From Galerina marginata (lineage: Eukaryota > Basidiomycota > Agaricomycetes > Agaricales > Galerinaceae), in assembly GCA_023014335.1 (NCBI GenBank), contig JAECYW010000013.1, positions 1,240,001 through 1,304,000 of the forward strand: DNA of 64,000 bases, read 5' to 3'. A program made the position numbers and the translations under genes. The notes beneath the pieces were generated by a model. The model saw only the letters and a program-made list of their open reading frames with translations, made no database searches and was not told where the DNA came from. Position 1 is the stretch's first letter; every line of letters starts with the position of its first letter. Positions 35,484-47,781 of the stretch are shown piece by piece.

Positions 35484-38286
35484 ATGTCAATCCAGGAAAT
35501 CGCCCGTTCGTCTGCGCCATGCCGCGTAGAAGCGAACAGCGACGCGCTTGTTTCCCAAGTCTGGTTCAAGTCAGAGCCCATCAACCGTATTTTCTTGTAC
35601 AGGGCTGTGCAATTGCAGCTTCAAACCGACTCTCGCGACCACGGTCAATCTGAAGCAGTAGTCCCAGGTGGCTGGAGCGGGTTTGAACTGGTAGTTTTCA
35701 GAGATAAAGACGCGTCCGAAGTGCTCGTGATAGACGGTAAACCGCTCGTGTGGAGGAGCCATGGGAATAGGACAGACCCACTCGACCAAGGTGCTTCCAT
35801 CGCGAGACATTTTGGTATGGTTTTTGATCGTCGACAAGAGTTATTCGATTTCCTTGAGGTTCGAGATTATTCTTTTTAAAACCTTGGCCAGTTCATTAGC
35901 TTTTCGATTCACATAGGTCGGCAATGTCATCGGCGTCCGCGCTTGCGCCAAGCTTCCAGGCTGGATCAATGATGCGCTTGAAGGTAAAATTGTTGCAAAA
36001 CTCCTTGACGAAGGTAGGTGTCTTCAGATGACTTCAATCCTTGCGGCTCATATCCAACGTCATAGATATTTTCTCACCCATGTCATGGACCCTCGGAACA
36101 TCCAAGGAGACCCCTGATGACATCCCAGAAACTATCGAAGATGGCGTTTACTCCTTGATACCCACTACTGGCTGTCATGTCAAATCGACTGGCGATGAAC
36201 AAGTCCACACTATATGGTTCACAAGTCCGGTTAGTCCAGAGTGTTATATCCCGAACTAGATTCTCATTCTCGTTTATACCCACAGATTTTAGAATCAGAT
36301 GTCATTCCAAAGATAGAAGATATCCAGTTATTCACCCATGCTCACCACGACGGCAGCCCGGCGAGTGATGCTATAGGTATATGGTGCTGGTTTGATCTCG
36401 TCCTTCTGCAAAGTCCAGAGGCGACGGAGCCGCGCGAGAAGGATGGTCGTGCTCTGGTTTGGCGGAGCCATGACATACCAAAGACAGCCACGGCCGACTC
36501 GGATGATTTGGAGCAAGTAGGGAATTTGTTTGGTCGGGACCATGAACTCCTTCGCCTGATGGAAGTAAGTGCCAGTCATTCGTTATCTAACATTGGAATT
36601 GAACAATACATCGACGCAGGAAGGGAATGTCCTTGCCATCCGTGCCTGTGCGCGTTTCCCTGGCTGGGAGTTAGATGCGCAATCTGCGCGATTGATTGTT
36701 AGAATTTCTAACAAAGGTGAAATAGCTTGAGAAGATGTATGATTGTTCAATCTAATTTTTCTTAAATTATCTTCTCTAGGACCTCGTCGTGCGCCGTCCA
36801 ACCCTGCTGTCGACTGGAAGGCTGTGGTAACAACAAACCAGAAACTGCAAGACCGATTGAATCAATATCTCGACGCCGTGACCCCAGAAGGTGTTGCACC
36901 TGCTGTCTCGGTTGAAACCACGCTGCTAGCCCAAGAGCTGCGATCGGATAGGCAATATGGTCAAGGAGGGCGGCCATTACGACTCCTGTCTTTTGGTTGG
37001 TGTCTCTTTTGCGTTTTAACTTGTCATATATTCATGGTGTTGCAGATGGCGGAGGCGTCCGAGGCATCTCTTCACTCCATGTTTTGAAGGCTGTTATGAG
37101 CAAGATCACGGGCGATCCAAACGCCAAACCTTGCGAATACTTCGACATGATGGCGGGAACCAGTACCGGGGGGTAGGTATCACGTTTCATCGTCATCTCT
37201 CAACTCGACCATTAATTCTTGTTATCCACCCACTTCAGTCTTATAGCGATCATGCTGGGAAGGCTTCGGATGTCTGTCGATGACTGTATCAAAGCCTATG
37301 AGAAGATGGCCTCTGATATCTTCAATGCTGGCATTCTGAGCGAGGTAAAGAACGGCTCGGAAACTGGTGCCCGATTCTCAGCAGCAGTTCTGGAGAAATC
37401 TATCAAGGATGTCGTGGAGAAGCACACGGGGGATCCAGATGCCCCAATGAGAGACCCGAAAGAAGACTGTAATGTGTGAGTTTATAGATGTTCACAATCC
37501 CTATGTTTGTCTGACTGACTGGTGGTGTCCCAGATTCGTGCTTGCAACCCGTGCCGATGATATCAGTAACCGGGTCGCAACCCACCTCAGGACGTATATT
37601 AATAAGAATGTGGAGAAATCCTTTGCGGACTACAAAATCTGGGAAGCAGCTAGAGCAACTTCAGCTGCGCCTACCTATTTCCCCCGCATCAAGCTGGACG
37701 ATTATGAATACGTGGACGGTGGCTTGGGATTTAACAACCCAGTGCTTTTGTAAGTCGCCTTCTTCCCAATGCCATCTCATATTAAAGTTCCTGCAGGTTG
37801 ATGGGTGAAGCACGGCTGCACTTTGGATTCGCGCGTTCTTTCGGCTGCTTGGTGACGATCGGCACTGGCATGGGGCCCAATATTTCCCTACCAGCGGAAG
37901 GGACCAATGTTTTCAATAACGTCGTTGGAACAGCCGGCCTCCTAGTTAGTATGTGGGAGTTAGCAACAAAGGGCGAGCACGCGAACCAGATGGCTGAACC
38001 TCTCTGCGAGAAAGGGACATATTACCGCTTCAACGTTGGTGAAAAACTCGCTGAGAAACGCTGGGTGGAAAAGGTTGATCCACCTTTCTACGAGAAGTGG
38101 TTTGGTGCCGACACGAAGGACGTCGACCACTTTACTCCAGAGAACTGGGCTAACGTGACTATCGACCTAGCGGATTACGCGCACATGCCCGACTTGGTTC
38201 GATTGACCCAGAAGTATACGGAGAGCGATGATGCGCGGGTTACTCAATGTGGAGAAAGGTTGCCGCCCAAGCGCCCGTCAGTATGA
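35484..38286 (+). CDS. Patatin-like phospholipase with a duplicated N-terminal domain
   Basis: Model: join(35484..35858,35917..36013,36066..36229,36286..36564,36620..36716,36780..36995,37046..37172,37239..37475,37534..37749,37797..38286), 765 aa, all phases closing. The C-terminal half is a patatin lipase: oxyanion box FDGGGVRG (about 409-416), nucleophile elbow AGTSTGG (Ser about 449) and the catalytic Asp in YVDGGLGFNNP (about 591). Patatins deacylate phospholipids and galactolipids. The N-terminal 340 residues are two copies of one module. Each has a LVWRSH motif, a FDFLE or LRLME helix and a VRACAKLPGW or IRACARFPGW block, and the last exon of each module is exactly 97 bp with the same phase. 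Basidiomycetes attach this module to signalling and defence-type proteins; the meaning here is inference. It is the best candidate in the window for a lipid-signalling or self-recognition role. Confidence 0.9.
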
Positions 38287-38841
38287 TGAGGATAATGCTT
38301 TGTTTATGGTAAATTGGAACAGGCTTGTGCGATAATATTTTGTTGGAATAGCTTCTGTGTATTATTCATGTTGTAAATATAGCATTTGATAGAAAACTTG
38401 CGTGTCGTGAATTAGAACTCGACTGACACTCTTAGTATTAACACTGCATTCACGCCTCACCGAACACAGGCATAATGATAAGACCATGCAGATATTCCTC
38501 CATGCTTCCGCTCAAGGGTAATTCTCACCGAGGCTGGGATCTGCCACCATGAACGGTTACTGTTAGATATTGGTAAGACATGCTTGTCAAGGCGACTAGT
38601 TACGAAGAGAAGCTCCAGAAACCTGAAAGTGATGAAGACGAAAGGAGTGTGTATGTGTGATGTGCAACGATAATAATACAATAATGATACTTATGGTCAA
38701 ATGCCGATAGCAGGGGTATGAAAACGAGTGGTATGCGATGGTGAGAGATGCAGTGAAAGATAGCCAGGTTCAAAGCGAGTACTAAGCTGGATGAAGTGGT
38801 CTCGATATACCACAGAGTTCCATTGCGGAACAGCGATGGTT
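38287..38841. other. Convergent intergenic, 555 bp
   Basis: Two convergent 3' ends (patatin-like gene and membrane protein) meet here. I see no gene or RNA. Confidence 0.5.
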
Positions 38842-40436
38842 TTATATGTATGAATCTCGTTGCTTAGAGCCAGCAACTGCCTCCAAGGCCTTTGCTTGAC
38901 CCCATGTCTGATATCCACCGTAGTACGAGGCATTTTCATCCAGATCATCGAGATTTTTTGAAGACCGAGGTAATTGTTTCTTTGACCGAGACCCACTGGG
39001 CTGGTTATCGTAGGACGAGGTGTCGTTGTCACTGTAACCCGAAGGTTGGGCTACCCGGGAATATGACTGAGATCCACTGGGTTGATTACTTTCCAGGTCA
39101 AATCTGTCATAACTCGACCCGCGTCGACGATGAGAAGGCATTATTCGGGTTGCTGGTGGAGTTGAGGGCGGTCCAAAAAGATTCAGGGTGGAGAGGCTAT
39201 TCGTTTCGATAGGGCGGGGTATAGAAGAGCGAAAGGATACTCGAAACGGGTTCAGGACGGCCAGTTTTCTGGGTGGTTTTGAAGTGGGGTTTCGTTGGTT
39301 TCTTTGGTTCCGATAACGGAAAAGCAGAAATGCGAGCAGGAAGAGCAGAAGAACGAGCCCTAAGACGCCTCCAACGATACCAGCCGTATTGATCTTTTTC
39401 ACATTGCTCGATAAAGTAGAGAGCGTGGATGTCGAGGAAGCAAGAGGTACGGGAATACTAGAAGAGGGTGTGCTGTTGGTATTTAACGGCAATATTCCGT
39501 TCTGTACAAGCAGATGTTGAAGGGTTAAAGGGGTGGAATTGGAGTCGCCCCCGTATGTAACAGTGATACTATGTGGACCAGAGGGGAGGACAGGAGTTTC
39601 GAAAAATTTCTGGCTATATTGCGTCACTTCTCCTGGGTTAAGGCCTTGAAGCACGAATGCATTATGCGGACCGCCATCTATGGAATAAGTTCCAACTGAA
39701 GAGGGACCCGGACGCTCGCTTGGCACTATCCCATACCATGTAACGCTTGCACCTGGTGTTTGATTATGTGCGTCAATAGCAAGACAATTATAAAAGCACT
39801 TCTTGGTACCTATAAAGCTGAAAGTCGCTTTGGCATCCTTGACATTTGTCATGGTGGCAACAGTTCCCAGTGGTTCCCAATGATGATCGTAAGAAATCTC
39901 TGCATCTGTATGAGGAACGAAAACAAGGGCGTCGTTGAGCTCGTCGCTGTCGGACGGGGTATACTTCAGGTAGTCCAGCCAGAATGTGCGTTTGTGAGCG
40001 CTCGCGTTCACGGTTAGGACGTGGGAAGAATTTGCGAGGTTGTCTGCCTCACAGAGAACCCAGTTGTTTTCAAAGAATTGAAACGGGTCGGTGGGGATTT
40101 GAACACCGTCGATGAGGCACTCCCAGCTGGGATCTGTCGTCCCATCGGACGAGTTTTTGGTGTCTATCGTCCCAAAGACGCCCATTTGGGAGCCTATTGA
40201 TCACAGCGCAGTTGAGATGAATTGAAATGAGAAATAGGACGCGTTGACCAACCTGAAAATGTAAATCTTAGAGTCCCACTACTGTTTGTTCCGTGTAGTG
40301 TCGACTTCAGTGTGGGTCCAAAATTTCCCCGTCCATCGAAGCCTTTGCTCCCACTGTCAGTCGTGAACCATGTGTCGGAGTAGAAGATACTGCTGTCGTT
40401 ATCGTCGACCACGACCTGCCGCGGTGCGTCCGACAT
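38842..40436 (-). CDS. Single-pass membrane protein with jelly-roll-like ectodomain
   Basis: Model: complement(join(38842..40193,40253..40436)), 511 aa, one 59-bp intron. The N terminus MSDAPRQVVVDDND has no obvious signal peptide. The first 280 residues are beta-rich, with many Asn-x-Ser/Thr sites and repeated short elements (GTLRFTFSG, SQMGVFGTI, ATFSFIGTK, HSITVTYGG), like the two tandem beta-sandwich halves of the common basidiomycete membrane-protein family. A Ser/Thr-rich stalk precedes a transmembrane helix (IVGGVLGLVLLLFLLAFLLF) and a basic RYRNQRNQR flank. The tail is polar and Ser/Pro-rich. The domain resembles carbohydrate-binding modules in predicted strand pattern only; ligand and function are unknown. 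Confidence 0.75.
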
Positions 40437-41029
40437 ATCCTATAATCCTACAGTATGGTGGAGGATATAGTCCGGTGGGGACTGGTGGGTGGGGACAAAA
40501 GTGTTGATAAACCGACTTAATTTTGAAGGGTAAAGGGGCCGAGAGGGTTCCTAAGCGCTAAGTAACCATCAATTTAAATCTAACACTGGTTTGTTCGGTT
40601 GTTGGGAGGAGGCGGAGTTTCACGGACGTCCATCATGAGGATTGATTCCGTCGTCAGCAAACGCGGGATCGTTTTCAGATGCCGTCATCGGGCAGTCTGT
40701 CATAGTTCGTAAATACCATACCATATATTACAGCTCTCAACTTATCGATAGCCTGACAAGTTTGTGGAGCATTTACCAGTGGAATTCGCGACTGCGAGTC
40801 CATGAGATTGAATGAATGAAACAGCTTCCTAGGTCAAGTAATTTTCAGGTTGTCAAGCATCAGGATGCTTCTGCACAGGCTATAACATGTTAACATGATA
40901 TTAACATGATATTAACGTATGTAAGTATCTCTTAAACGCATGATTAAAATAGTACAAACTGCCACTAGCCTTCTCACTTTACGTGTATTAGAGATGGACC
41001 ACGCATAGAATCCATCTACCACACTGCCT
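40437..41029. other. Intergenic, 593 bp
   Basis: This is the upstream region of the membrane-protein gene and the 3' side of the F-box gene. It contains a short tttaacatgatattaacatgat direct duplication near 40890-40915. No gene is called. Confidence 0.5.
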
Positions 41030-42712
41030 TTAGCCTACATCTTCTTGGTCAGAGAGGTCTTCTGCAATCAAATTGGAACCCAAAGAGCCCAGCGTAACTT
41101 TCACATTCCCTATCTGCGAGAGAGAATCTTCGGTCTCTTTGGTGATCTTGCTCTCTATGATTTGCAGCTCGGTAACGGGCATGTGCATCTTGGTTCGCCA
41201 TGTCAAAAAGTCAATGACCGTGTAATAAGCAGAACGATGACCGTCCTCGAAATTAGTACGTGTGAAACGGAGCGAACGGAGAGCAGGGAAGACTGGTCGC
41301 TCGGGCGAAGATGCTGTTTGGAAGATTGGGAGAAGATATACAGGCGACCGTCCAAGGAGATTCAGATTCTTGACTGCGGAAAATGAATGAAGTGTGTTTC
41401 GGGAAGGTCCTGATGCTAGTCCGTTTACAGGTGCGGTGGCCATAGTAGTAAACTCCTCATCGACCCACAACTCCAACATAGTCGTCGTCGAATAGGTCGT
41501 CTCGTACAGGGCAAGGAGCTGGTTAAAGAAAATAAGGGTGTCGTCGGAGCTGTCGAAAGAGAGAACAAGCCAGATCAATGGGTCAGCAGAAGTCAGGGCA
41601 TGTTCTTGAATTACAGCCGACTCTGTCATGTCCCATATATATCCTACGCGTCTGGAGTTGCCAAAATGGACTCTGTCACCACTTAGAATTTTTGCCTGGA
41701 GGTACCGATCCTGGGAGCCGTCGGGCCAATATGAGAGGCGGGTACTCAGGAAGGACAGAAGTTTCGTCCCGTCCAATCCTGGGCCGGATCTATTATGACT
41801 ATGACTGAACCTCAACCTAACGCCGCACGTGGCCGGTATCGAAAGATGATGGAGGAACGCGGTGCCATCGTTGAACGTAGCGCCGACAGTCAGGAAGAGG
41901 AGATTGGGCAGGTGGACATCCGGCATCGGATCGTCTTCGTTGGAAGAATGAGTGATAGCACTGCTTAACGTGAGGTATAGAAGGGAAGGGATATGCTCCA
42001 GGATGCGTAGCCACCCCCCAACGGTTGGTGCGACCTTCAAGGGGTGATCGGGTTTCCTCATGGACATGATTCTTGGTGCTAAGATATCCAAAACCGATAA
42101 TTCGGTGAGGTTGGTGAGGACCGGCGAGGAGAAGTCAATGAGACATCTTTGCAGGTGCAACCGTCGCAAACGAGGTGCCTCAAGCGCGAAAAGCGGCCCA
42201 GGATAAAGGCAATCCGGGAACGGACACGACGTGATCAAGTTGAGATATTCCAACAAGGGCGCGGGGTATTGAAGGAACTGTTTGCAGATTATGGCCCAGG
42301 GCGAGTAAGTAATCTGAAGGCTAAGGGTCCTTATAGTTGATGCATGTTCAAAGATTTGCCCGAGCACCGCCTTGCCGCCATGGTTTCTAAGTCGAACATG
42401 CTTGAAGACAGAATCTTCTCCAACATCGATTGGCGAGGACTTGGAACGCCGTAACAGCTCCTCGACCCATTGGGGTGGATGCCTTTCATAGTTGATGATA
42501 CGACTCCAGAGTGCCGGATAGTCAAGTGCGATGTTGTGCCATCGTTTACAAACGAGGACAGTCGCGATGGTTGTACGGTGTGGGTCGTGAATTAGGCAAT
42601 CATTTTGGAATTCTTTGCTGGTGTTGAGAAGGAATACCGCTTCAAGTATTTCATCGGGTAGCTGGTCGACCAAAGCTGGAGGTCTCTGCTCGGCGTCCTG
42701 TTCCTTTGACAT
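41030..42712 (-). CDS. F-box protein with leucine-rich-like repeats
   Basis: A single exon encodes 560 aa. The F-box-like motif lies at about residues 12-65 (PALVDQLPDEILEAVF, then ATVLVCKRWHNIALDYPALW), the usual basidiomycete form (F-box-like PF12937 type). It would dock on Skp1 in an SCF ubiquitin ligase. The remainder contains irregular leucine-rich stretches (PRLRRLHLQRCLIDF, FPALRSLRFTRTNF), as expected for substrate-binding LRRs. These proteins form a large, fast-evolving family in Agaricomycetes, so the substrate cannot be guessed. The start at 42712 is the first ATG in frame before the F-box. Confidence 0.88.
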   Translation of the reverse strand: MSKEQDAEQRPPALVDQLPDEILEAVFLLNTSKEFQNDCLIHDPHRTTIATVLVCKRWHNIALDYPALWSRIINYERHPPQWVEELLRRSKSSPIDVGEDSVFKHVRLRNHGGKAVLGQIFEHASTIRTLSLQITYSPWAIICKQFLQYPAPLLEYLNLITSCPFPDCLYPGPLFALEAPRLRRLHLQRCLIDFSSPVLTNLTELSVLDILAPRIMSMRKPDHPLKVAPTVGGWLRILEHIPSLLYLTLSSAITHSSNEDDPMPDVHLPNLLFLTVGATFNDGTAFLHHLSIPATCGVRLRFSHSHNRSGPGLDGTKLLSFLSTRLSYWPDGSQDRYLQAKILSGDRVHFGNSRRVGYIWDMTESAVIQEHALTSADPLIWLVLSFDSSDDTLIFFNQLLALYETTYSTTTMLELWVDEEFTTMATAPVNGLASGPSRNTLHSFSAVKNLNLLGRSPVYLLPIFQTASSPERPVFPALRSLRFTRTNFEDGHRSAYYTVIDFLTWRTKMHMPVTELQIIESKITKETEDSLSQIGNVKVTLGSLGSNLIAEDLSDQEDVG

Positions 42713-43175
42713 TCAATTCAAGGGATCAGATACCTGATAAGCCTGTGTTTAGTGGGCAATCGATCGAGCTGTGGATAGGCAACAACTTTACCTCTGTGCA
42801 GAGACTTGATTTCTCGACGGTGGAACTGAACAAAGGGGGTTGTTGAAAGGATTCCAAAGGTCATGGTTCAGGTCCATATTTGTATGATGGAAATTGCCTG
42901 CGGCGGCTTTGCCGCAGAACAAGACCGTCGTTCTCACGGGTCCCAGGCTAAAACTGCGGCCTACGCCGCTACGGTCTATCTCCTCGTCGTTGAAACAGAT
43001 TGCTCTCTGTCAGTGCCATTTGACAGTCAAAGTCCTTTTACTTGTCTTTTCGCTTGGGTTTTTTCTCAGGAATCTGCTGGTTTTGGCTCAATCTCTAGCC
43101 CACTTGTTGCCTAGATTGGAATCGCAAACTGTCTACCAACTATCCACTGTATTAAATTCTATCCAGAAATTACGG
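42713..43175. other. Intergenic, 463 bp
   Basis: This is the F-box gene upstream region and the 3' region of the secreted Ser-rich gene. A plus-strand open frame here (42894-43295) overlaps the real gene in antisense and is not called. Confidence 0.5.
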
Positions 43176-44953
43176 CTACCTCTCTTGCGCTTGGAATTTC
43201 CATCGATACGGATCCGTGCTAACAGGGGTCATAACCGCGTCGGCCGCTTTGACCCAGGCGGCTCTCTCCAGAACGGCGGCGACGTATGTACTTGAGGAGG
43301 CGCCGGAGCTCTGCGTCGAGCTAGCGCTAGCTGAAATATCTGCTGCTGCCAGAGTTGACGAGGTGGAAGTGGAGGCGGCAGCGGCAGCGGAAGCACTGGC
43401 CATTGAAGAAGAGAAAGAAGCGACGATGCTGGAGGCGACAGCAGCCGCATTGATCGACGACGAGGGATAGGCTGAAGATGACACGATGGAGGAAGACGCG
43501 ACATCCATTGCCGCCGCCGAGGATGACGTCGCAGATGATAATGTTTCCAAAGAATGCGCCGAGGAACTCGATGGTGTGGGGTTTCCTCCGAAAACCTCGA
43601 CGTTCAGCGCACTTTGACTAGCAGCCTCAGCACTGGCGCTGGAAGTCGACGACGACGAAGCAGACCCAGTCGCGAAGACCGTAACTGTTGTGGTTGTAGT
43701 CACAGTTGCAGCCGAGGAAGAAGCGTTCTGAGATGCATCGCCAATGTCAGCCGCCGCGGCCTTGCCAGTGGGAACGAAGATCAAGGTCACATTTTGTGCT
43801 TTCGGATTGGAGCTGTCCATTGAGGTAAGCGTCGTAGAGGACGCCTGACTGCCTGACGCCGTAGAGGTGGCATTCTGAGTGCTTGCGGTTGAATTGCTCG
43901 GCTCGGATGATACTGCCTGACTGGTCTCATTGGTAGTCCCGTCGTCTTGACCTGCGAACCATGTTGGACGAATTTGGCCGGAAGTTTGGTTGTACATGAA
44001 CGTCTGGCTTGCTTGAGAAGCAGAGGTCGCATCCTCCGCGTTGTCGCCGACGCAAGGCTCTACTGTCAGGGGTTCTGGCTTCTGTGGGTTGGGATTGAAG
44101 GTTACACAATGATTCTCAGAGTCTTCGGAATTCGGCATCATGAGGTGGACGGGGACATCGTCATTCGAACTCGAAGCTACGGCCTCTCTTGTCGTCGACG
44201 AAGCAGCGTTGACCAGGTAAAACTCCGTGGCATTGTTCTCCGAAGCATTGAGGATGTGCTGGTCACCGAGCAGTAACGAAGCGATCGTGCGATCCTCGGC
44301 AGCCTCCATAGGGCTCTGTTTTCGGTTAAAAACGACCAGTATTTTGAGGAAGAAGAACTTACTTTAATCAGAACGGTTCCACGTTCGCCCTTTGGGGCAC
44401 TAACGGACTGAGTGGTCGTCGCATTTGTTTGAGCGTTAGTTCCATTCGATGGCGGCGTTGAGATCCACTGTGGCGTATCTGCCCGGCGAGCTTGTGAGAG
44501 CAGATATGAACTTTGGTGATCGTTTGGAATGATGATCGTCTTGTGCGAGCGCCTGTGGTGACTTCGTCGACGCTGTAGACGATTCAAGACGACGTCAGCA
44601 ACAAGCTGGAAAGGACTAGTCAGAGCGAGATCTCCGAATCTCTGGCAGCCGGCATATGTCAGCCACAAGTTATTATATAGATTATTGGAAAGACTGACCA
44701 CCTTGTGTATTCTGCTGTTCAACCGGCCGCTGTAGTCCTGAGCTTTGGATACGTCTTGCTTCGACCTCGACCCTGGAAGAACGTGTTGCGAGTGCGAATT
44801 GGCGGTGTCGCCGATGTTACGGAAAGGAGTCGTCGACGATTCATAATTTCGAGATATGACAGCCGCATGAGCGGTAGCAGAGGGTGAAAGCGAATGAGTT
44901 GAAAGGCAACAGAGGATAGTGAGAAGAGCGAATCGAGCATTGAGCGCCAGCAT
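43176..44953 (-). CDS. Secreted Ser/Ala/Thr-rich protein
   Basis: Model: complement(join(43176..44315,44363..44641,44702..44953)), 556 aa; the first donor could instead be 3 bp downstream (44699). The signal peptide begins MLALNARFALLTILCCLST. The middle holds a conserved-looking part (RFGDLALTSPFQLVADVVLNRL and GERGTVLIKSPMEAAED). From about residue 330 onward the chain is almost entirely Ser, Ala, Thr and Val, the signature of heavily O-mannosylated cell-surface proteins. The last 35 residues (VLERAAWVKAADAV) are less biased, and I see no GPI-attachment signal at the end. Likely extracellular matrix or wall associated. No enzyme motif is recognised. Confidence 0.7.
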
Positions 44954-45738
44954 GACACGAGCGTGAGGGCGAAAAATGCAAGTGGTAGTTCCAAGCGAGT
45001 GTGTGGTAGTAGCAGTTAATGTTTCGGGGTAAAAGGTAAAAGGCGAGACCGGTCGCGTTAGAAGAAAGAGGGTAGGGTAGGTTGTAGTGAGAGATGTGTG
45101 AAGGCGGTTTTAGGAAATGGTATAAAGAAAAAGATCGCCGGGATCAGAAGAAGGGTAAAAGCGGGAAGAAAGGAGGGATGGGCTACACTTTGGCCTGGCA
45201 GCAATACTTATAGGTTTATTCCTGTTGTGAAACGTTTGTTTTCAGCCAGCCGGGACTGGTCAGCCTCTTTTTGATCGTGCCATTTTTGGATATCCAGTTT
45301 CCTGATTGGGAACGGTACTGATGCTCAATTGACTCAGCCCGCAGTCAATATCGCACAAGTCAGACTCGAAGCTGACTTCTGCGGCACGGGCTTTAAACTA
45401 CTGCGCAACCCTATATACTGTACTAGATGGTACCCCTCAAGTAAGTAACTGGGCGAAATTGAACATAAAAGCAAGTCTATTAAATTTTGATTAAATTTTG
45501 CATAAATTTGCAACGGCAACGCTGCCAACGGGGATTTGAGGTTGTTCCTAAGCGAATGAATTTAACGTCGTGTTCCCCTGCGGCTCTCTTCCAATGACGG
45601 TGATGCAGTTGCATTTCAGTGACTTACGAGTACAATATTCTGCCGAGGTGCCGTCGGAAAATTTAGGGCCGCAAAGTCCGGTGCAATTTTGGTTCCATCC
45701 CCTCACCGACTGCCAGTTCACAATCTTACATCTGCTTC
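44954..45738. other. Divergent promoter region, 785 bp
   Basis: It separates the secreted Ser-rich gene and the thioesterase gene, transcribed away from each other. I see no coding sequence in it. Confidence 0.5.
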
Positions 45739-46776
45739 ATGGCTACCACCCTTAGGTCAAGAGCCCTCAGCACGACGTTCTCCGTTACATGTAGAAGAAT
45801 TGCCAGCCGACGTCTAGCAGTAGGCTATCCCACTTGCCACAACAGAAAGTCTTCAAGTTCGATCAGTGTCAGTGTTCCGATGTTCTGGTAATACGAAGTC
45901 GCCCTTGAACAGAGATGGATATATTTAGGCGCTTCAAGCTGCTTTTCGTGACCCCTCCTCGCCGTTTCACATTCCACCTGGCTCTCAAGGTCCTGAGTCG
46001 CCAGACTCGCCAGCAGATCACGCCAATTTGACAACTTTGGCATCGGAATCGCTCGACTCCCTTGATCCTTTAGAAGAAGCCCATGAGAAGCTCCGGCGTG
46101 CTGGGTTTGACCCTCAATCGTTCTGGGAACAGCGTATCGTGTGGGGAGACCACGACTCATTTCAGTGAGCCTTGTTCTGGACAAATTTCTTCGTCTTTGG
46201 AATCTCACATTCTTTTTGATAGGCATGTAAATAACGTGCGTTATGGTAAGTGCCTTTCAGCTAGAGAGTTCCCTTATAATTAACTCACCCTTTCTCTTCA
46301 GTCCGTTTCTTTGAATCAGTGAGTTTCAGAAGTTCCGGTCAGTAAGCTATTAGTTGACACCCTCGAAGGCACGTATCAAATGGATGATGTCCCTTGGGGA
46401 GGAACTCGGGGGACCAAGTAAAGCCAAAGCTATGATGAATGCTCAAGGAATCTCCTTAATACTCAAATCTATCGAAGTCCAGTTCCGGCGCCCCGTCACG
46501 TACCCTGACTCCGTATGCGCAACACGTTCTTTTCTAAGCCCGCACCTCACCCTCGTCTCGTGCTAGCTTTTAATCGGGTACCGTCCTTTACCCCCAACCA
46601 GTGAGCATGACACCGCGACATTCCACGTGGCCGCATCCGCGTATTCTCTCGCACAGAGGGCTTTTGTAGCACACGCCAAAGAAGCCCTCGTGTGGTACGA
46701 TTACGATAAACTCAAGAAATGCGACCCAGATGAGCGGGCTAAAGAGGTTTTGCGTGGAAGGATGAGCAAAGAATGA
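45739..46776 (+). CDS. Hotdog-fold acyl-CoA thioesterase-like protein, probably mitochondrial
   Basis: Model: join(45739..45867,45929..46164,46223..46245,46302..46318,46369..46512,46567..46776), 252 aa. The basic, hydroxylated N terminus (MATTLRSRALSTTFSVTCRR) resembles a mitochondrial presequence. The hotdog active-site motif is WGDHDSFQHVNNVRYVRFFESARI (read in pieces across three exons; the Asp-x-x-His-Val-Asn-Asn pattern of 4-hydroxybenzoyl-CoA thioesterases and YbgC/FcbC relatives). It is followed by the core helix and the strand ILKSIEVQFRRPVTYPD. It probably hydrolyses an acyl-CoA; the substrate is unknown. Two very short exons (23 and 17 bp) carry the catalytic loop. The donor of exon 1 (45867) was chosen for phase; 6 bp downstream is an alternative. 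Confidence 0.88.
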
Positions 46777-47781
46777 GTTTCAATGAGGTTTTTATCTATC
46801 ATTTTACTGTTATCTTACTGTCATAATCACTGTCGTATTTCAGGTGTACTTGAGAATTTTTTTCGGCATCTGGACTTCGGTTTGTCTGCTGACAGGAACG
46901 GATCTTGGTGTCTGAAATTTTCCAAAACGTGATGATCTTCTGCGACTGTGAAAATCCCCATGTCATGGTCAAGGGATGGGTTCCGTGCCTTTAATCAACG
47001 CGAGAGGACTATTTATGTCCCAACAGATGAGCAGTGCCTTATCTGTTTCAGTGCCAAGGCCAGCTGAAGGCACACATTGTGTATTCGAAGTGATTCTATG
47101 TCACATATTTTCTCGCCTAGATATGCAACTGGCAACTTTATTTACAGAACGCAACCCAAAACGTACGAAGGCTGTCGTATGACTTTTTTCGACCTGGACT
47201 GCGTTCCATGCAATGTGCGTCATGAATGGTCATCCTAATTGTGACGGTCCGGTGTCGGGTATAAGGGAAGCTGATACTGATAACCTTCGTTTGTCGAAGA
47301 TCAATACGCCGCATTAAATGCGGTCGAAATATTAATGTGTGGCCAACCTGCTACTGCTCTTGTTCATGCTGTAGTGGAAAACGTTACATGCAGTGACTGC
47401 TGCTAAATGCCAAGCTAAAATCGAAGTGGAGGCGGTATGCCACCTGCGAAGGCCCATATCGGCCTGGCAATGATAGCCAACATTGACTTGGAAAGATTAC
47501 AAGTCCGATCGATCTCTAAGTTTTTCAAAAAAATCACCTTGCTGAAAGCAAGGTCCCTGCACCCTCTAAATTCACGTTTAAGGAAATCTTCGTTGCCATC
47601 GTTCATGATCATGCTAGTATGTAACTTACCTTATTTAATACTGCAAGTGCACCTAATCTTGAGGCGACCGACTCTGAGAATCATTAAGACTATTGATTCC
47701 GAGTCGTTGACTCTGAATTTCCCAATTTACGAATCACCTATCGCCGACTTCAATATGATTCAGAGGCATCGCTCTTGAAAG

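Noticed and set aside
43216..43823. Plus-strand Ala/Glu-rich and Arg-rich frames
   Set aside because: Antisense of the Ser/Ala-rich exon of the secreted protein.
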